Part shown: positions 10,161 through 19,209 of the stretch, one piece after another | How the letters are laid out: each line of letters opens with the position of its first letter | Position numbering within the stretch: the first letter of the stretch is position 1 | From: Streptomyces davaonensis JCM 4913 | GTDB lineage: Bacteria > Actinomycetota > Actinomycetes > Streptomycetales > Streptomycetaceae | Reading direction: 5' to 3' | NCBI RefSeq assembly: GCF_000349325.1 | Contig: NC_020504.1 | Location: 2,204,053 to 2,268,052, forward strand | DNA: 64,000 bases | The notes under the pieces: model-generated | The model's input: only the letters and a program-made list of their open reading frames with translations | Database searches by the model: none | What the model was told of the DNA's origin: nothing | Translations under genes and position numbers: made by a program

Positions 10161-11714
10161 GTGGGACATCGCAGGGCTCTGCGCACGACCGCCGTGGGCC
10201 TCGTCTCGGCGACCCTCATCGCCGGGATCGGCCCCGTCGCGTCGGCATCTACCGGCGGCATCCGCTTCGTCGACATCACCGGCGACGGCGGTACGACACT
10301 CAAGGCGAACGTCGTCACCCCGGCCGACGCCGACGGCAGCCGCCGCTACCCGCTGCTGGTGTTCCCGACGAGCTGGGGCACACCGCAGGTCCAGTACCTC
10401 GCCCAGGCCCAGAAGCTCGCGAACTCCGGTTACGTCGTGGTCAGTTACAACGTCCGCGGCTTCTGGCAGTCCGGCGGCGAGATAGAAGTGGCGGGTCCGC
10501 CCGACGTGGCCGACGCCTCCCGGGTGATCGACTGGGCGCTCGCCAACACCCCGGCGGACGCGGGGCGGATCGGCATGGGCGGGATGTCGTACGCGGCGGG
10601 CATCAGCCTGCTCACGGCCGCGCAGGACGAGCGGGTCAGGGCGGTCGCGGCGCTCAGCGGCTGGGCCGACCTCATCGATTCGATCTACTCCGGCCGCACG
10701 CAGCACACCCAGGCCGCCGCACTGCTGGACGGCGTGAGCCTGGCCACCGGCAGGCAGAGCGCCGAAGTCAGGGAGATCTTCCACGCCTTGCGGACCTCCG
10801 ACCTGAGCAAGGAGGACGCGATGATCGCCTGGGGAAAGAAACGTTCAGTCACAACCTATCTGGACCAGCTCAACGACAACGCCCCCGCGGTGTTCCTCGC
10901 CAACGCCTGGGGCGACTCGATCTTCCCGCCCAACCAGTACGCGGACTTCTACGACAAGCTCACCGGCCCCAAGCGCCTTCAGTTCCGCCCCGGCGACCAC
11001 GCCACCGCCGAACTCACGGGGTTGCTCGGTCTGCCCAACGACGTCTGGACCGACACCGAGCGCTGGTTCGACCACCATCTGAAGGGCGAGGCCAACGGCA
11101 TCGACGGCGAGCAGCCGGTGCGGCTCAAGTCCCGTTCCAGCGGCGGCTACGAGGGCTACCCGGACTGGAAGTCGGTCGGCGCGACCAGCCGCAAGATCGC
11201 CCTCGCGGGCTCGACCACGATCCGTACGAACGTCAACTCCGGTGCGGACGGCGGTCTTGTGGTGCTCAGCGGCATCCTGGACCAGATCGCCAAGGTGCCC
11301 CCGATGGCGTCCATTCCGCTGCTCCCCCGCCGTTGGGCGGCCGTATGGCAGTCCGAGAAGTACGGATCCGCCCAACAGGTGCGCGGCACCGCCCGGCTGC
11401 ACACCACCCTCACCCCGACCGAGGAGAGCGGCACCCTCGTCGCCTACCTCTACGACGTGGGGCCGCTCGGCCTCGGCAAGCTGGTCAGCAACGCGCCGTA
11501 CACCTTCCACGGGCGTACGCCCGGAGAGCCGTTCGGCGTGGACCTGGAGCTGTTCTCCACGGCCTACGACGTCCCGGCAGGGCATCGCCTCGCCCTGGTC
11601 GTCGACACGGTCGACCCGCTCTATGCCGAGCACAACCCGACCGGCGCGCAGCTGACCTTCTCCTCGCCGGCGAACGACCCGTCCTTCGTGTCGGTCCCGT
11701 TGCGCGAGCAGTGA
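10161..11714 (+). CDS. Exported X-Pro dipeptidyl-peptidase S15 / CocE-type hydrolase
   Basis: A 517-residue alpha/beta-hydrolase with a Sec signal peptide (residues 1 to about 30, ending AxA-like VASAS). The probable triad is Ser143 in GMSYAAG (GxSxxxG elbow), an Asp in NAWGDSIFP and a His in PGDHATAE. The C-terminal half is beta-rich, matching the jelly-roll domain of the PepX/CocE family. It probably acts outside the cell on peptides or esters; the family includes prolyl dipeptidyl peptidases and acyl esterases, and the sequence does not tell which. The GTG at 10161 follows GAGGAG closely. It is single-gene, downstream of a palindrome-rich promoter region. Confidence 0.9.
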   Translation: MGHRRALRTTAVGLVSATLIAGIGPVASASTGGIRFVDITGDGGTTLKANVVTPADADGSRRYPLLVFPTSWGTPQVQYLAQAQKLANSGYVVVSYNVRGFWQSGGEIEVAGPPDVADASRVIDWALANTPADAGRIGMGGMSYAAGISLLTAAQDERVRAVAALSGWADLIDSIYSGRTQHTQAAALLDGVSLATGRQSAEVREIFHALRTSDLSKEDAMIAWGKKRSVTTYLDQLNDNAPAVFLANAWGDSIFPPNQYADFYDKLTGPKRLQFRPGDHATAELTGLLGLPNDVWTDTERWFDHHLKGEANGIDGEQPVRLKSRSSGGYEGYPDWKSVGATSRKIALAGSTTIRTNVNSGADGGLVVLSGILDQIAKVPPMASIPLLPRRWAAVWQSEKYGSAQQVRGTARLHTTLTPTEESGTLVAYLYDVGPLGLGKLVSNAPYTFHGRTPGEPFGVDLELFSTAYDVPAGHRLALVVDTVDPLYAEHNPTGAQLTFSSPANDPSFVSVPLREQ

Positions 11715-11774
11715 TCTCCGGCTGCCGCCGGGCGGGTATGGCTCCATGACTGCCAACCCCGCGGTCCAGGGGCC

Positions 11775-11799
11775 GTGGGGAACCCCCACCTGCCGGCAG
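11775..11799. terminator. GC-rich hairpins downstream of the S15-type hydrolase
   Basis: GTGGGG-AAC-CCCCAC (11775-11789) is followed directly by the perfect palindrome CTGCCGGCAG (11790-11799), 60 bp after the hydrolase stop codon. There is no T-run, which is common for Streptomyces terminators. The assignment rests on position and stem strength only. Confidence 0.4.
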
Positions 11800-11853
11800 C
11801 GTCCCCCTCGCGACCTACGTCAGGGCCGGTCCTAGGGGGACGAACCGCTCATC

Positions 11854-11946
11854 CTAGTCGAGGGTCGTCGGGAGGTACTTCCCGGGCGGGGGGCGGGGCT
11901 TGAGCATCCGGCGTCCGGTGCCGTCGAGGGCACACGTGTGGTACAC
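11854..11946 (-). pseudogene. Possible gene remnant (3' end only) downstream of gluA
   Basis: The last ~30 codons of a minus-strand frame ending at a TAG (11854) have strongly biased G/C third positions, for example the stretch GKYLPTTLD before the stop. This looks like a genuine coding 3' end, yet no initiation site or longer homologous gene is visible. It lies where gluB would normally follow gluA. It could be a relic of a gene lost by rearrangement, or chance in GC-rich DNA. Confidence 0.25.
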
Positions 11947-11968
11947 GGCATTGGGTGGAGCTCCCCGC

Positions 11969-12712
<744 letters not shown>

Positions 12713-12837
12713 GCCCAGCCCTACCCACTCTCAGCTGTGTCTGGTTGCCGCAACCTACCCAGATAAGAGGGGAGTTAAGGTGCGACACGCACTTATCGGG
12801 CATTAGCCGTATTTAACCCGCAGCTCAGGCCAGGGTT

Positions 12838-13278
12838 TCACGCCTCCGCGACCTCGGCGTACAGCTGCGAGAGCTCGGGCACGCCGCTGGAGGCCCACTC
12901 GTGCCCCGACGCGACCACATCGAACTCACGGCCCGAGGAGAGCCGTACGACGGGCTGGCCGTTCGGCCAGATCTCCCACTGGGCGCCGGGGACCGTGCGC
13001 ACGATGACCGTGCCGAGGTACAGACCGGCGTCGTTGCCGAGCCAGGGCAGCACCTCCTCGTCGTCCCGCCAGCGCGGAAGCAGCTGGTCCAGCGCCTCCA
13101 GCGAGGCCGCGGAGTCGTCGAGCCGGATGCCCTCCCGGGCCGCCTGGGAGCGGAGCAGATCACACTCGGAGAGCAGCTCGGCGATGCCCTCGTGAGTGTC
13201 GTCGCCGTCCGCGAACACGGCTACGCCGCGGGCTGTCGAGTGCCGCTTCCGCCAGCCGCCCAGGAAAGGGATGTTCAT
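12838..13278 (-). CDS. DUF6278-type conserved Streptomyces protein
   Basis: A 146-residue cytoplasmic protein starting MNIPFLGGWRKRH, with a C-terminal segment ending in SQLYAEVAEA. I recognise the overall pattern as the Streptomyces family catalogued as DUF6278; the match is from memory. No catalytic motif is visible. The predicted fold is helix (about 30-75) followed by several strands. The ATG at 13278 is preceded by a GAGG-type site and is preferred over a longer, poorly conserved reading. It is divergent from the radical SAM operon, with a 156-bp shared upstream region. Any functional link to that operon is unknown. Confidence 0.75.
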   Translation of the reverse strand: MNIPFLGGWRKRHSTARGVAVFADGDDTHEGIAELLSECDLLRSQAAREGIRLDDSAASLEALDQLLPRWRDDEEVLPWLGNDAGLYLGTVIVRTVPGAQWEIWPNGQPVVRLSSGREFDVVASGHEWASSGVPELSQLYAEVAEA

Positions 13279-13434
13279 ACGCTCAGCCTCGCACCGACCA
13301 TGCCACCGGCACCACCGGCACGCGGGAACCGACCGCCCGGATACCTCTTGCCAAAGCTTATTCATTCTCCGTAGAGTTCATCAGGTCATGAGTTCAACGA
13401 ATGTTGACTTTGGCCTTCCGGGAGGCGAGGACTC

Positions 13435-14751
13435 GTGCGGAAGATCCCATTCCAGGTGAACGAGGGCGGACTGGTCGCCTTACTGCCCAACGGCCATGTG
13501 GAGTTCCTCGCCGACTCGGCGCGCCGGCTGATCCTGCGGCACAACGCCGGACGGCCGGTGTCCGCCGAGGAGTTGATGACCCACGCGCTCAGCGATCCGC
13601 TGGTGACCCTGGACCGGTTCCATCTCTCCGCCCCGGCCATCGCGTTCGTGGAGACCACGAACCTGTGCAACCTGCGGTGCAAGCACTGCTACGCGGACTC
13701 CGCGCTCAAGCGGCCGGACGAGATGTCGACCCCGCGGATCAAGGCCCTGCTGGACGAGTTCGCCGAGATGGGCGTGCTCCAGGTCTTCCTCACCGGGGGC
13801 GAGATCTTCTCGCACCGGGACGCGGTCGAGATCATCCGGCATGCCCGCAGCAAGCCGTTCTCCACCCAGATCTTCACCAACGGGCTGCTCATCACCGAGG
13901 AGAAGCTCGCGGCGATCCCGCCCGGCCAGTCGTTCTTCATCAGCTTCGACACGGCCGACCCCGAGCGCACCGTGCGCGGGCGGATGGACTTCCCCAAGCT
14001 CCAGCACGCCTTCGAGATGATGCGCAAGCACGGCCATGTGTTCCGCACCGCGATCTCCGTCCACCGCAACAACATCCAGGACGCCGAGGAGATCTTCGAA
14101 TGGTGCGCGGAGCACGGCTATCCGCGCCCGCAGTGGCTGGAGACCCACCCCGTGGGCCGCGCCCTGCTCCACCCCGACATGCTGCTGCGCCCCGAGGACG
14201 TCGACGAGGTCTTCGAGGTCTATCGCAGGTGCATGGAGCGGTACTCGACCTCCCCCGACACCGACTCCGGCACCGAACCCGCGAGCGCCCCCGGCACCCA
14301 GCCGGGCCGGCGCGCCGCGGACGAGATCCGCGGGGTGGACACCATCCAGTTCTGCCAGCGCCTCGAACGCGCCGTCGGCCAGGAGAAGTGCGGCCGCTCG
14401 GTGGTCTACGTCAACAGCCGCGGCGACATCTACCCGTGCAGCAACTGCATGTCGGGACAGCTGCACCGGGCCGGGAACCTCGCCGAGCGGTCCTTCGCCG
14501 AGATCTGGGAGAGCGGCTTCGACGCCTTCCGTGACATCCGGTTCAGCGACCACACCGTGTGCGGGAGCTGCCCCGTGGCCAAGGAGGACATCTGGTGCCA
14601 GTTCCGGTGCCCTCCGCTGGCCCGCAATCTCACCGGTGACTCGAAGGGGTGCGGTGCCACCGAGTACCTCCAGGAGTTCATGCTGCGCTCCGGCCGCTAC
14701 TGGCGCGAGCGCAGGCAGCGCAACGTACGCCTGACTCTCACCCCGCGCTAG
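13435..14751 (+). CDS. Radical SAM/SPASM peptide maturase with PqqD-like N-terminus
   Basis: A 438-residue radical SAM enzyme, likely modifying the small peptide encoded just downstream. Residues about 10-65 resemble a PqqD-type peptide-recognition domain (LLPNGHVEFLADSARR, then GRPVSAEEL). The radical SAM core binds its cluster through Cys78, Cys82 and Cys85 (CxxxCxxC), with the GGE motif at 121-123. The C-terminus has a cysteine-rich SPASM region (Cys307, 319, 335, 338, 376, 379, 388, 392, 406) expected to hold auxiliary Fe-S clusters. Codon 16 (13480-13482) is TTA, so translation should depend on the bldA tRNA. The GTG start at 13435 follows GGGAGGCGAGG. The reaction could be a C-C, C-N or thioether crosslink or an epimerisation, which I cannot decide. 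Confidence 0.92.
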   Translation: MRKIPFQVNEGGLVALLPNGHVEFLADSARRLILRHNAGRPVSAEELMTHALSDPLVTLDRFHLSAPAIAFVETTNLCNLRCKHCYADSALKRPDEMSTPRIKALLDEFAEMGVLQVFLTGGEIFSHRDAVEIIRHARSKPFSTQIFTNGLLITEEKLAAIPPGQSFFISFDTADPERTVRGRMDFPKLQHAFEMMRKHGHVFRTAISVHRNNIQDAEEIFEWCAEHGYPRPQWLETHPVGRALLHPDMLLRPEDVDEVFEVYRRCMERYSTSPDTDSGTEPASAPGTQPGRRAADEIRGVDTIQFCQRLERAVGQEKCGRSVVYVNSRGDIYPCSNCMSGQLHRAGNLAERSFAEIWESGFDAFRDIRFSDHTVCGSCPVAKEDIWCQFRCPPLARNLTGDSKGCGATEYLQEFMLRSGRYWRERRQRNVRLTLTPR

Positions 14752-14877
14752 ACGCGGCCCGAGGCCGCACGGCCCGGCCCGCGCCGGGCCCCACCGACCC
14801 CGCTCCCGATGACGTGAGCGGGCCCCGTCCGCGGGCGGCGCGACCGCTGCCGCCCCTCATCGAAGGGAACACGGACA

Positions 14878-15038
14878 TGCCCGAAGAGAAGAAGGTCATC
14901 CGCATCCACCTCGAGCCGGGCGAGGAGGGCGTGACGCTCAGCGCCGTCGGCGCCGCCTCGGCCACCGCGCCCAGCGAGACCCTCCTGGTGGAGGCCACCA
15001 ACATCACCGAGGCCACGATCATCGAGGTCGAGGTCTGA
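14878..15038 (+). CDS. Putative RiPP precursor peptide (53 aa)
   Basis: A 53-residue acidic peptide between two radical SAM genes, with a good ribosome-binding site (GAAGGGAA) before its ATG. The N-terminal half (MPEEKKVIRIHLEPGEEG) is charged and looks like a leader. The C-terminal half is rich in Thr, Ala, Ile, Val and Glu and ends IIEVEV. There is no Cys, Ser is sparse and there is no aromatic residue apart from His11, so thioether or Trp/Tyr crosslinks are excluded. Chemistry on aliphatic or Thr/Glu/Asn side chains or on alpha-carbons is left. Hairpins on both sides may set its expression apart from the enzymes. The precursor role is inferred from size, position and composition. Confidence 0.75.
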
Positions 15039-15171
15039 CCAACTCCCGTCATGTGAAGGACCGGAGCGGAGCAGGACCCCCCGGGCTCGTAGAGGGACGG
15101 GCTCGCGGAAGAGCGCTCGAGGGACCCCCGGGACCGCTGAGGGATCGGAATCGGGGGCGGGCGCTGCACGG

Positions 15172-15204
15172 CCTTCCCGGCCCGTGAGGGACGGGCCGGG
15201 AAGG
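15172..15204 (+). terminator. Strong hairpin between precursor peptide and HemN-like gene
   Basis: CCTTCCCGGCCCGT (15172-15185) pairs perfectly with ACGGGCCGGGAAGG (15191-15204) around a 5-base loop. It lies 130 bp after the peptide stop codon and 70 bp before the next start. There is no T-tract. It could be a partial terminator or an mRNA-stabilising stem that raises peptide levels relative to the downstream enzymes, a common design in RiPP operons. Confidence 0.6.
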
Positions 15205-15273
15205 GCCGCGCGAACGTCAGGCGCGGCGTGACCGACGAACGGGGGCCGACCCCGGACAGGAGACGAGGTCGCG

Positions 15274-16746
15274 ATGAGCAAGGCGGTTGCTTCAGCCGGC
15301 ACGACAGCCGTGCGCCCCGGCACGGGGCTCGCGCGGCTGCTCCAGGAGAACCCGGCCCTCAGGATCGGCCAGGACGACTACAACATCAACGTGACGGCCA
15401 ACTACGGTGACCGGCTCGACCCTTCGGAGGTCGCCGACGCCCTGCGCGCCCACCCCGGCGCCGGCCGCCCCGCGCATCTGTACTTCCATGTGCCGCTGTG
15501 CGCGTACATCTGTCACTTCTGCAATTACGTCAAGCGCAAGGTCCCCGGCGGTGCGGAGGGCGAGCGTGCCTCGCGGGTGTGGACCGATCTGCTGCTGGAG
15601 GAGTCCGGCCGCCGGCTGGCGCACGCGCCCTGGCTCGCCGATGCCCGCATCGAGTCGGTCTATCTGGGCGGCGGCACCGCGTCCCTGCTGGGCACCGAGC
15701 AGTTGGGGCGGCTGGTCGCGCACATGCGGGACAACTACGCGCTGACCGACGACTGCGAGATCTCCTTGGAGGGCAATCCCGACAACTTCCAGCACGACGA
15801 GCTGGCCGAGGCCTGCGCGATCGGCTTCAACCGCTTCAGCGTGGGCGTGCAGTCGCTCCAGAGCGAGGTCAACGCCTTCGCCGGACGCGGCCACGACGCG
15901 GAGATGTCGCTGCGGGCGATCGAGAAACTCCGGGCGACGGGGCGGCCGTTCAACGTCGACATGATGTTCGGGCTGCCGCACCAGACCCCCGCCAAGGTCG
16001 CCGACGACATCCGCCGGCTGACCGATCTGGAGGTGCCCACGATCACCATCTACCGGCTGCGCAACGCGGACCGGGCGAAGATGGGGATCGGCAACCGCGC
16101 GCTGTGGAACGTGGAGAGCGTCCGCGACCGGCTGCGCGAGGAGCACGCCTTCCCGGGTCTCGACGAGACGTACGAGATGCGCGAGGCCATCGTCGAGCTG
16201 CTGCTGGACGCGGGCTACCACCCGAGCCCCTGCGGCTGGTGGAACCGGCCCGGCATCTACCCCGAGGGCAACATCCCGCGCGTCTCGCGCAACAAGTGGC
16301 AGCGCCACGACTCGATGATCGCCTACGGACCCGGCGCCTACGGCTGGCTCACCGGGGACGACGACACCGTCGTGCAGACCCACAACATCGCCGACATCGG
16401 CGGCTACGCCCGGCTGATCCAGAACGGCCCCGAGCTGCCGCTGGCGTTCGGGCGACGGCTGGTGGGCCTGGAGGCGATCGGTCTGGTGCTCGGCTTCAAC
16501 TTCAAGGCCAACCAGCCCATCGACGCGGCACGGTTCCGCCGCCGGTTCGGCGTCGAGCTGTTCCACGACGAGCCGTTCGCCGGGGTGTTCGACGAACTCC
16601 TGGAGCGCGGACTGGTCGAGCCGGTGCCGGGGGCCGCGGAGAGCGTCGTGCCCACGCTGGACGGCGAGGCCCTGCACGAGGAGATCATCAGTGTCTACTT
16701 CCACCAGCGCATCGGCTCCTTCGCCGAAGCCGTGTGCCGGAGGTGA
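15274..16746 (+). CDS. HemN/HemW-like radical SAM enzyme
   Basis: A 490-residue radical SAM protein of the oxygen-independent coproporphyrinogen oxidase-like class. The cluster cysteines are Cys76, Cys80 and Cys83 (CAYICHFC), followed by the YLGGGTAS motif and the EGNPD and FNRFSVGVQS segments of the HemN family. A HemN C-terminal domain is present (about 380-480). True haem enzymes cluster with haem genes. Here the gene sits between a precursor-like peptide and tailoring genes, so a peptide-modifying role is more likely, by analogy with class C radical SAM methylases and related enzymes that bind two SAM molecules. The ATG at 15274 is preceded by GGAGACGAGG. The reaction is not determined. 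Confidence 0.9.
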   Translation: MSKAVASAGTTAVRPGTGLARLLQENPALRIGQDDYNINVTANYGDRLDPSEVADALRAHPGAGRPAHLYFHVPLCAYICHFCNYVKRKVPGGAEGERASRVWTDLLLEESGRRLAHAPWLADARIESVYLGGGTASLLGTEQLGRLVAHMRDNYALTDDCEISLEGNPDNFQHDELAEACAIGFNRFSVGVQSLQSEVNAFAGRGHDAEMSLRAIEKLRATGRPFNVDMMFGLPHQTPAKVADDIRRLTDLEVPTITIYRLRNADRAKMGIGNRALWNVESVRDRLREEHAFPGLDETYEMREAIVELLLDAGYHPSPCGWWNRPGIYPEGNIPRVSRNKWQRHDSMIAYGPGAYGWLTGDDDTVVQTHNIADIGGYARLIQNGPELPLAFGRRLVGLEAIGLVLGFNFKANQPIDAARFRRRFGVELFHDEPFAGVFDELLERGLVEPVPGAAESVVPTLDGEALHEEIISVYFHQRIGSFAEAVCRR

Positions 16747-16750
16747 CGGC

Positions 16751-17476
16751 GTGATCGTGCACCGCCATGTCCAGTGGCGCAGGGATTCCACCGGGGAGCC
16801 GTACCGCATCAGGCGGTCGTTCCCCGCGGGCCCGGCCACCGCGACCGCTGTGCTCGCCGGCCCCGGAAGCGTCTCGTCCGTCGACGGCGAGGGCCGGGAC
16901 GATCTGCTGCTCGACCGGCTGACGCAGCGTCTGGTCGGCGCGGGATGGCAGGTGCTCCAGTGCGACATGCCCGTGCGTGATCCGCTGGTCCCCTTCACCG
17001 ACAAGGAGTTCCAGGCCCGGGTGGAGCGGCTGGACCATCTCCTGCGCGGCCACCGGCATCTGATGACCGGACCGCTGACCCTGGTCGGCTTCTCGCTGGG
17101 CGGCCTGGCCCTGCTGGAGCTGCTGGAGTCCGGCACTCCCCCGCGCACCGACCGGGTGGTCCTGGTGGGCACCGTCATGGAGGAGGACGTCTTCCTCGCC
17201 TCGCGCGTCCCCGCCGTCGAACTGGTCTACGGCAGCCGCGACCTGATCGGCTATCTGATCGAGGACACCTCGAACTCGGGCGCGAAGCCGCAGCCCATCG
17301 TCTTCGACCCGGGCATGTACGCCGACTGGTCCGCGCGCCACGTCATCGGCTCGCCCACGCCCGAGGTCCGGGTCCACATGCTCGAAGGGCTCGGGCACAC
17401 CCTGCATCCCTGCGGTCCGGGCCCCGCCCGTGACCCACTGCCGGAGCTCACCTCCCTGGTGGGCATCGCCTCATGA
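16751..17476 (+). CDS. Alpha/beta-hydrolase in the radical SAM cluster
   Basis: A 241-residue alpha/beta-hydrolase with the nucleophile elbow GFSLGG, a likely acidic residue in YGSRD and a late His in LGHTLHP. It could release the modified peptide from its leader or hydrolyse an ester; both are guesses. The GTG at 16751 starts just after the HemN-like stop, and its Shine-Dalgarno GGAGGTGA lies over that stop codon, so translation is tightly coupled. There is no signal peptide, so it acts in the cytoplasm. No dedicated RiPP protease family is otherwise visible in this cluster, making this the best candidate for leader removal. Confidence 0.85.
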   Translation: MIVHRHVQWRRDSTGEPYRIRRSFPAGPATATAVLAGPGSVSSVDGEGRDDLLLDRLTQRLVGAGWQVLQCDMPVRDPLVPFTDKEFQARVERLDHLLRGHRHLMTGPLTLVGFSLGGLALLELLESGTPPRTDRVVLVGTVMEEDVFLASRVPAVELVYGSRDLIGYLIEDTSNSGAKPQPIVFDPGMYADWSARHVIGSPTPEVRVHMLEGLGHTLHPCGPGPARDPLPELTSLVGIAS

Positions 17477-17515
17477 CGTCGCGTCAGCTCACAGCACCAA
17501 AGGAAAGGGAACGAC

Positions 17516-18313
17516 ATGCCCGCGAGTGAGACTCTCTCCAGCCGCCGGTTCGACAAGATCGCCAACAACTTCGCCACCAGCGAGGTGCACAGGTCGAGCC
17601 CGACGATGGCCGCCCTGCACGAGACGCTCGGGCCGCAGACGGGCAGCGCGATCTGCGACGTGGCCTGTGGCGCGGGCCATCTGGCGCTGTCCTTCGCCGA
17701 GGAGTACCCGGCCCGGCTGGTGGGCGTCGACCCGGCGCCCTCGATGCTGGAGTCGTTCCGTGGCCTGGCCGCCGAGCGGCAGGTGACGGTGGAGACCGCG
17801 CAGGCCGTCGCCGAGGAACTGCCTTTCCCGGACGCCTCGTTCGACCTCGTGGTGTCGCGGCTCGCCCCGCACCACTTCCAGGACATGCCGAAGGCGGTCG
17901 GTGAGATGACCCGGCTGCTGCGGCCCGGCGGGCGGCTGGCGGTGATCGATCTGGAGGGCCACACCGACCCGGTGATCGACGCGCTCAACCATGAGCTGGA
18001 GATCCTGCACGACCCCACCCATGTGCGCAGCTACACCCTCGACGAGTGGGTCGAGTTCTTCCAGGGCGCCGGGCTCAACGTCCCGGTCGCCCGCGGCGGT
18101 CAGGCGGAGAGCCGTACCGGCGTGCCCGTCAAGCGCTGGTGCGAGATCGCCTCCTCCGGCGCCGAGGCGGAGGCCGCGATCCGGCGGCGGCTCGCCGAGG
18201 CCCCCGAGGCGCACCGGGAGGCGCTCGGCATCCGGCAGGAGGGCGAGGAGTTCTTCATCCCCGTGCGCACCTGCATGCTGATCGGGGTCAAGCCGCTGAG
18301 CGGGGTGCGCTGA
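17516..18313 (+). CDS. Class I SAM-dependent methyltransferase
   Basis: A 265-residue Rossmann-fold methyltransferase of the UbiE/Methyltransf_11 type. Motif I is ICDVACGAGH (about 47-55), an acidic residue follows in VGVDPAP, and the post-motif segment LPFPDASFDLVVSRLAPHHF is typical. It probably methylates the peptide product at N, O or C-terminal carboxylate. AAAGGAAAGGGA precedes the ATG. The next gene begins one base after this stop codon, so the two are probably coupled. The C-terminal quarter (Glu/Ala-rich helix, then FFIPVRTCMLIGVKPL) matches the small-molecule methyltransferase group, not rRNA enzymes. The target is unknown. Confidence 0.9.
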   Translation: MPASETLSSRRFDKIANNFATSEVHRSSPTMAALHETLGPQTGSAICDVACGAGHLALSFAEEYPARLVGVDPAPSMLESFRGLAAERQVTVETAQAVAEELPFPDASFDLVVSRLAPHHFQDMPKAVGEMTRLLRPGGRLAVIDLEGHTDPVIDALNHELEILHDPTHVRSYTLDEWVEFFQGAGLNVPVARGGQAESRTGVPVKRWCEIASSGAEAEAAIRRRLAEAPEAHREALGIRQEGEEFFIPVRTCMLIGVKPLSGVR

Positions 18314-18314
18314 C

Positions 18315-19160
18315 ATGCCCGTCATCAGGCTGTTCTCCCCGGACGCGAGTCCCGGCCCCACCGCCCTGGAACAACTCGCCGCCGACATCACCGAGTTGCT
18401 CGGGCTGCCCGCGGGCCACTGCTGGGTGTGGTGGCAGCGCCTCGAACCCGGCACCTACCACCGGCCCGAGTGGCGCGCCGCGGACGCTCCCCCGGCCCCG
18501 GTCGGGTTCGTGGTGTGCAAGGAGAGCTACAGCAAGGACCAGGTGGGCGCGCTGCTCCGGCTGCTCCAGAGCAGGCTCTCGGAGCTGCTGAACGTCCCGG
18601 CCGACGAGATCTTCCTGACCGTCCAGCGGGCCGTCACGGGTGAGTTGCTGGTCCGCGACGAGGTGTGGTTCGCGCACCTGGAGGAGCCCCGGCCGAACGC
18701 CGTCACCGACCTGGTGCCGATCGGGCGCGTCCACAGCGACCGCAGCGATCTGTCCGACGACTACTGGGGCGACGTGACCTCGGTGATCCGGCTGGACGGC
18801 GGGCGGTTCGCCCCGGAGGCGCTGCTCGGCCTGGACACCTTCTCCCATCTGGAGGTCGTCTTCCATTTCCACCGGGTGGCCCCGGAGAAGATCCACACCG
18901 GCGCCCGGCATCCGCGGGGCAACCCCGACTGGCCGCGGACCGGGATCTTCGCCCAGCGTGCGAAGAACCGCCCCAACCGCATCGGGGTCTCGCGGTGCAG
19001 GCTGCTGAAGGTGGACGGGCTCGATGTGCATGTGCGCGGCCTGGACGCCGTGGACGGCACGCCCGTGCTCGATCTCAAGCCGTATCTCACGCAGTTCGGG
19101 CCGCGCGAGGCCGTCGTACAGCCGGAGTGGGTGGACGAGCTGATGCGGGACTACTACTGA
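18315..19160 (+). CDS. Tautomerase-like / TrmO (TsaA) fusion protein
   Basis: A 281-residue protein with two parts. Residues 1 to about 117 look like a pair of tautomerase-superfamily beta-alpha-beta units. The first keeps Pro2 as the potential N-terminal catalytic proline after Met removal (MPVIRLF), and the second starts around GFVVCKESY. Residues about 133-260 match the TrmO/TsaA/YaeB family: IGRVHSDRSD, LDTFSHLEVVFHFHR, TGARHPRGNPDWP and GIFAQRAKNRPNRIG. TrmO of E. coli is a SAM-dependent N-methyltransferase for the t6A nucleoside of tRNA. Here the domain sits in a peptide-tailoring operon, so a repurposed methyltransferase is plausible. The ATG follows the preceding stop by one base. Both the fusion and the context are unusual. 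Confidence 0.82.
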   Translation: MPVIRLFSPDASPGPTALEQLAADITELLGLPAGHCWVWWQRLEPGTYHRPEWRAADAPPAPVGFVVCKESYSKDQVGALLRLLQSRLSELLNVPADEIFLTVQRAVTGELLVRDEVWFAHLEEPRPNAVTDLVPIGRVHSDRSDLSDDYWGDVTSVIRLDGGRFAPEALLGLDTFSHLEVVFHFHRVAPEKIHTGARHPRGNPDWPRTGIFAQRAKNRPNRIGVSRCRLLKVDGLDVHVRGLDAVDGTPVLDLKPYLTQFGPREAVVQPEWVDELMRDYY

Positions 19161-19209
19161 CACGTCCACCGGACTGACCCGAACCGAACCTCCGCCGATC
19201 GGAGCCGAC

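Noticed and set aside
13435..15038. PQQ or mycofactocin biosynthesis
   Set aside because: The peptide lacks the Glu-x3-Tyr of PqqA and the C-terminal Val-Tyr of MftA, and the other pathway genes are absent.
15292..17178. 628-codon minus-strand frame opposite the HemN-like and hydrolase genes
   Set aside because: It crosses two genes and their junction. Composition is typical of antisense GC-rich DNA.
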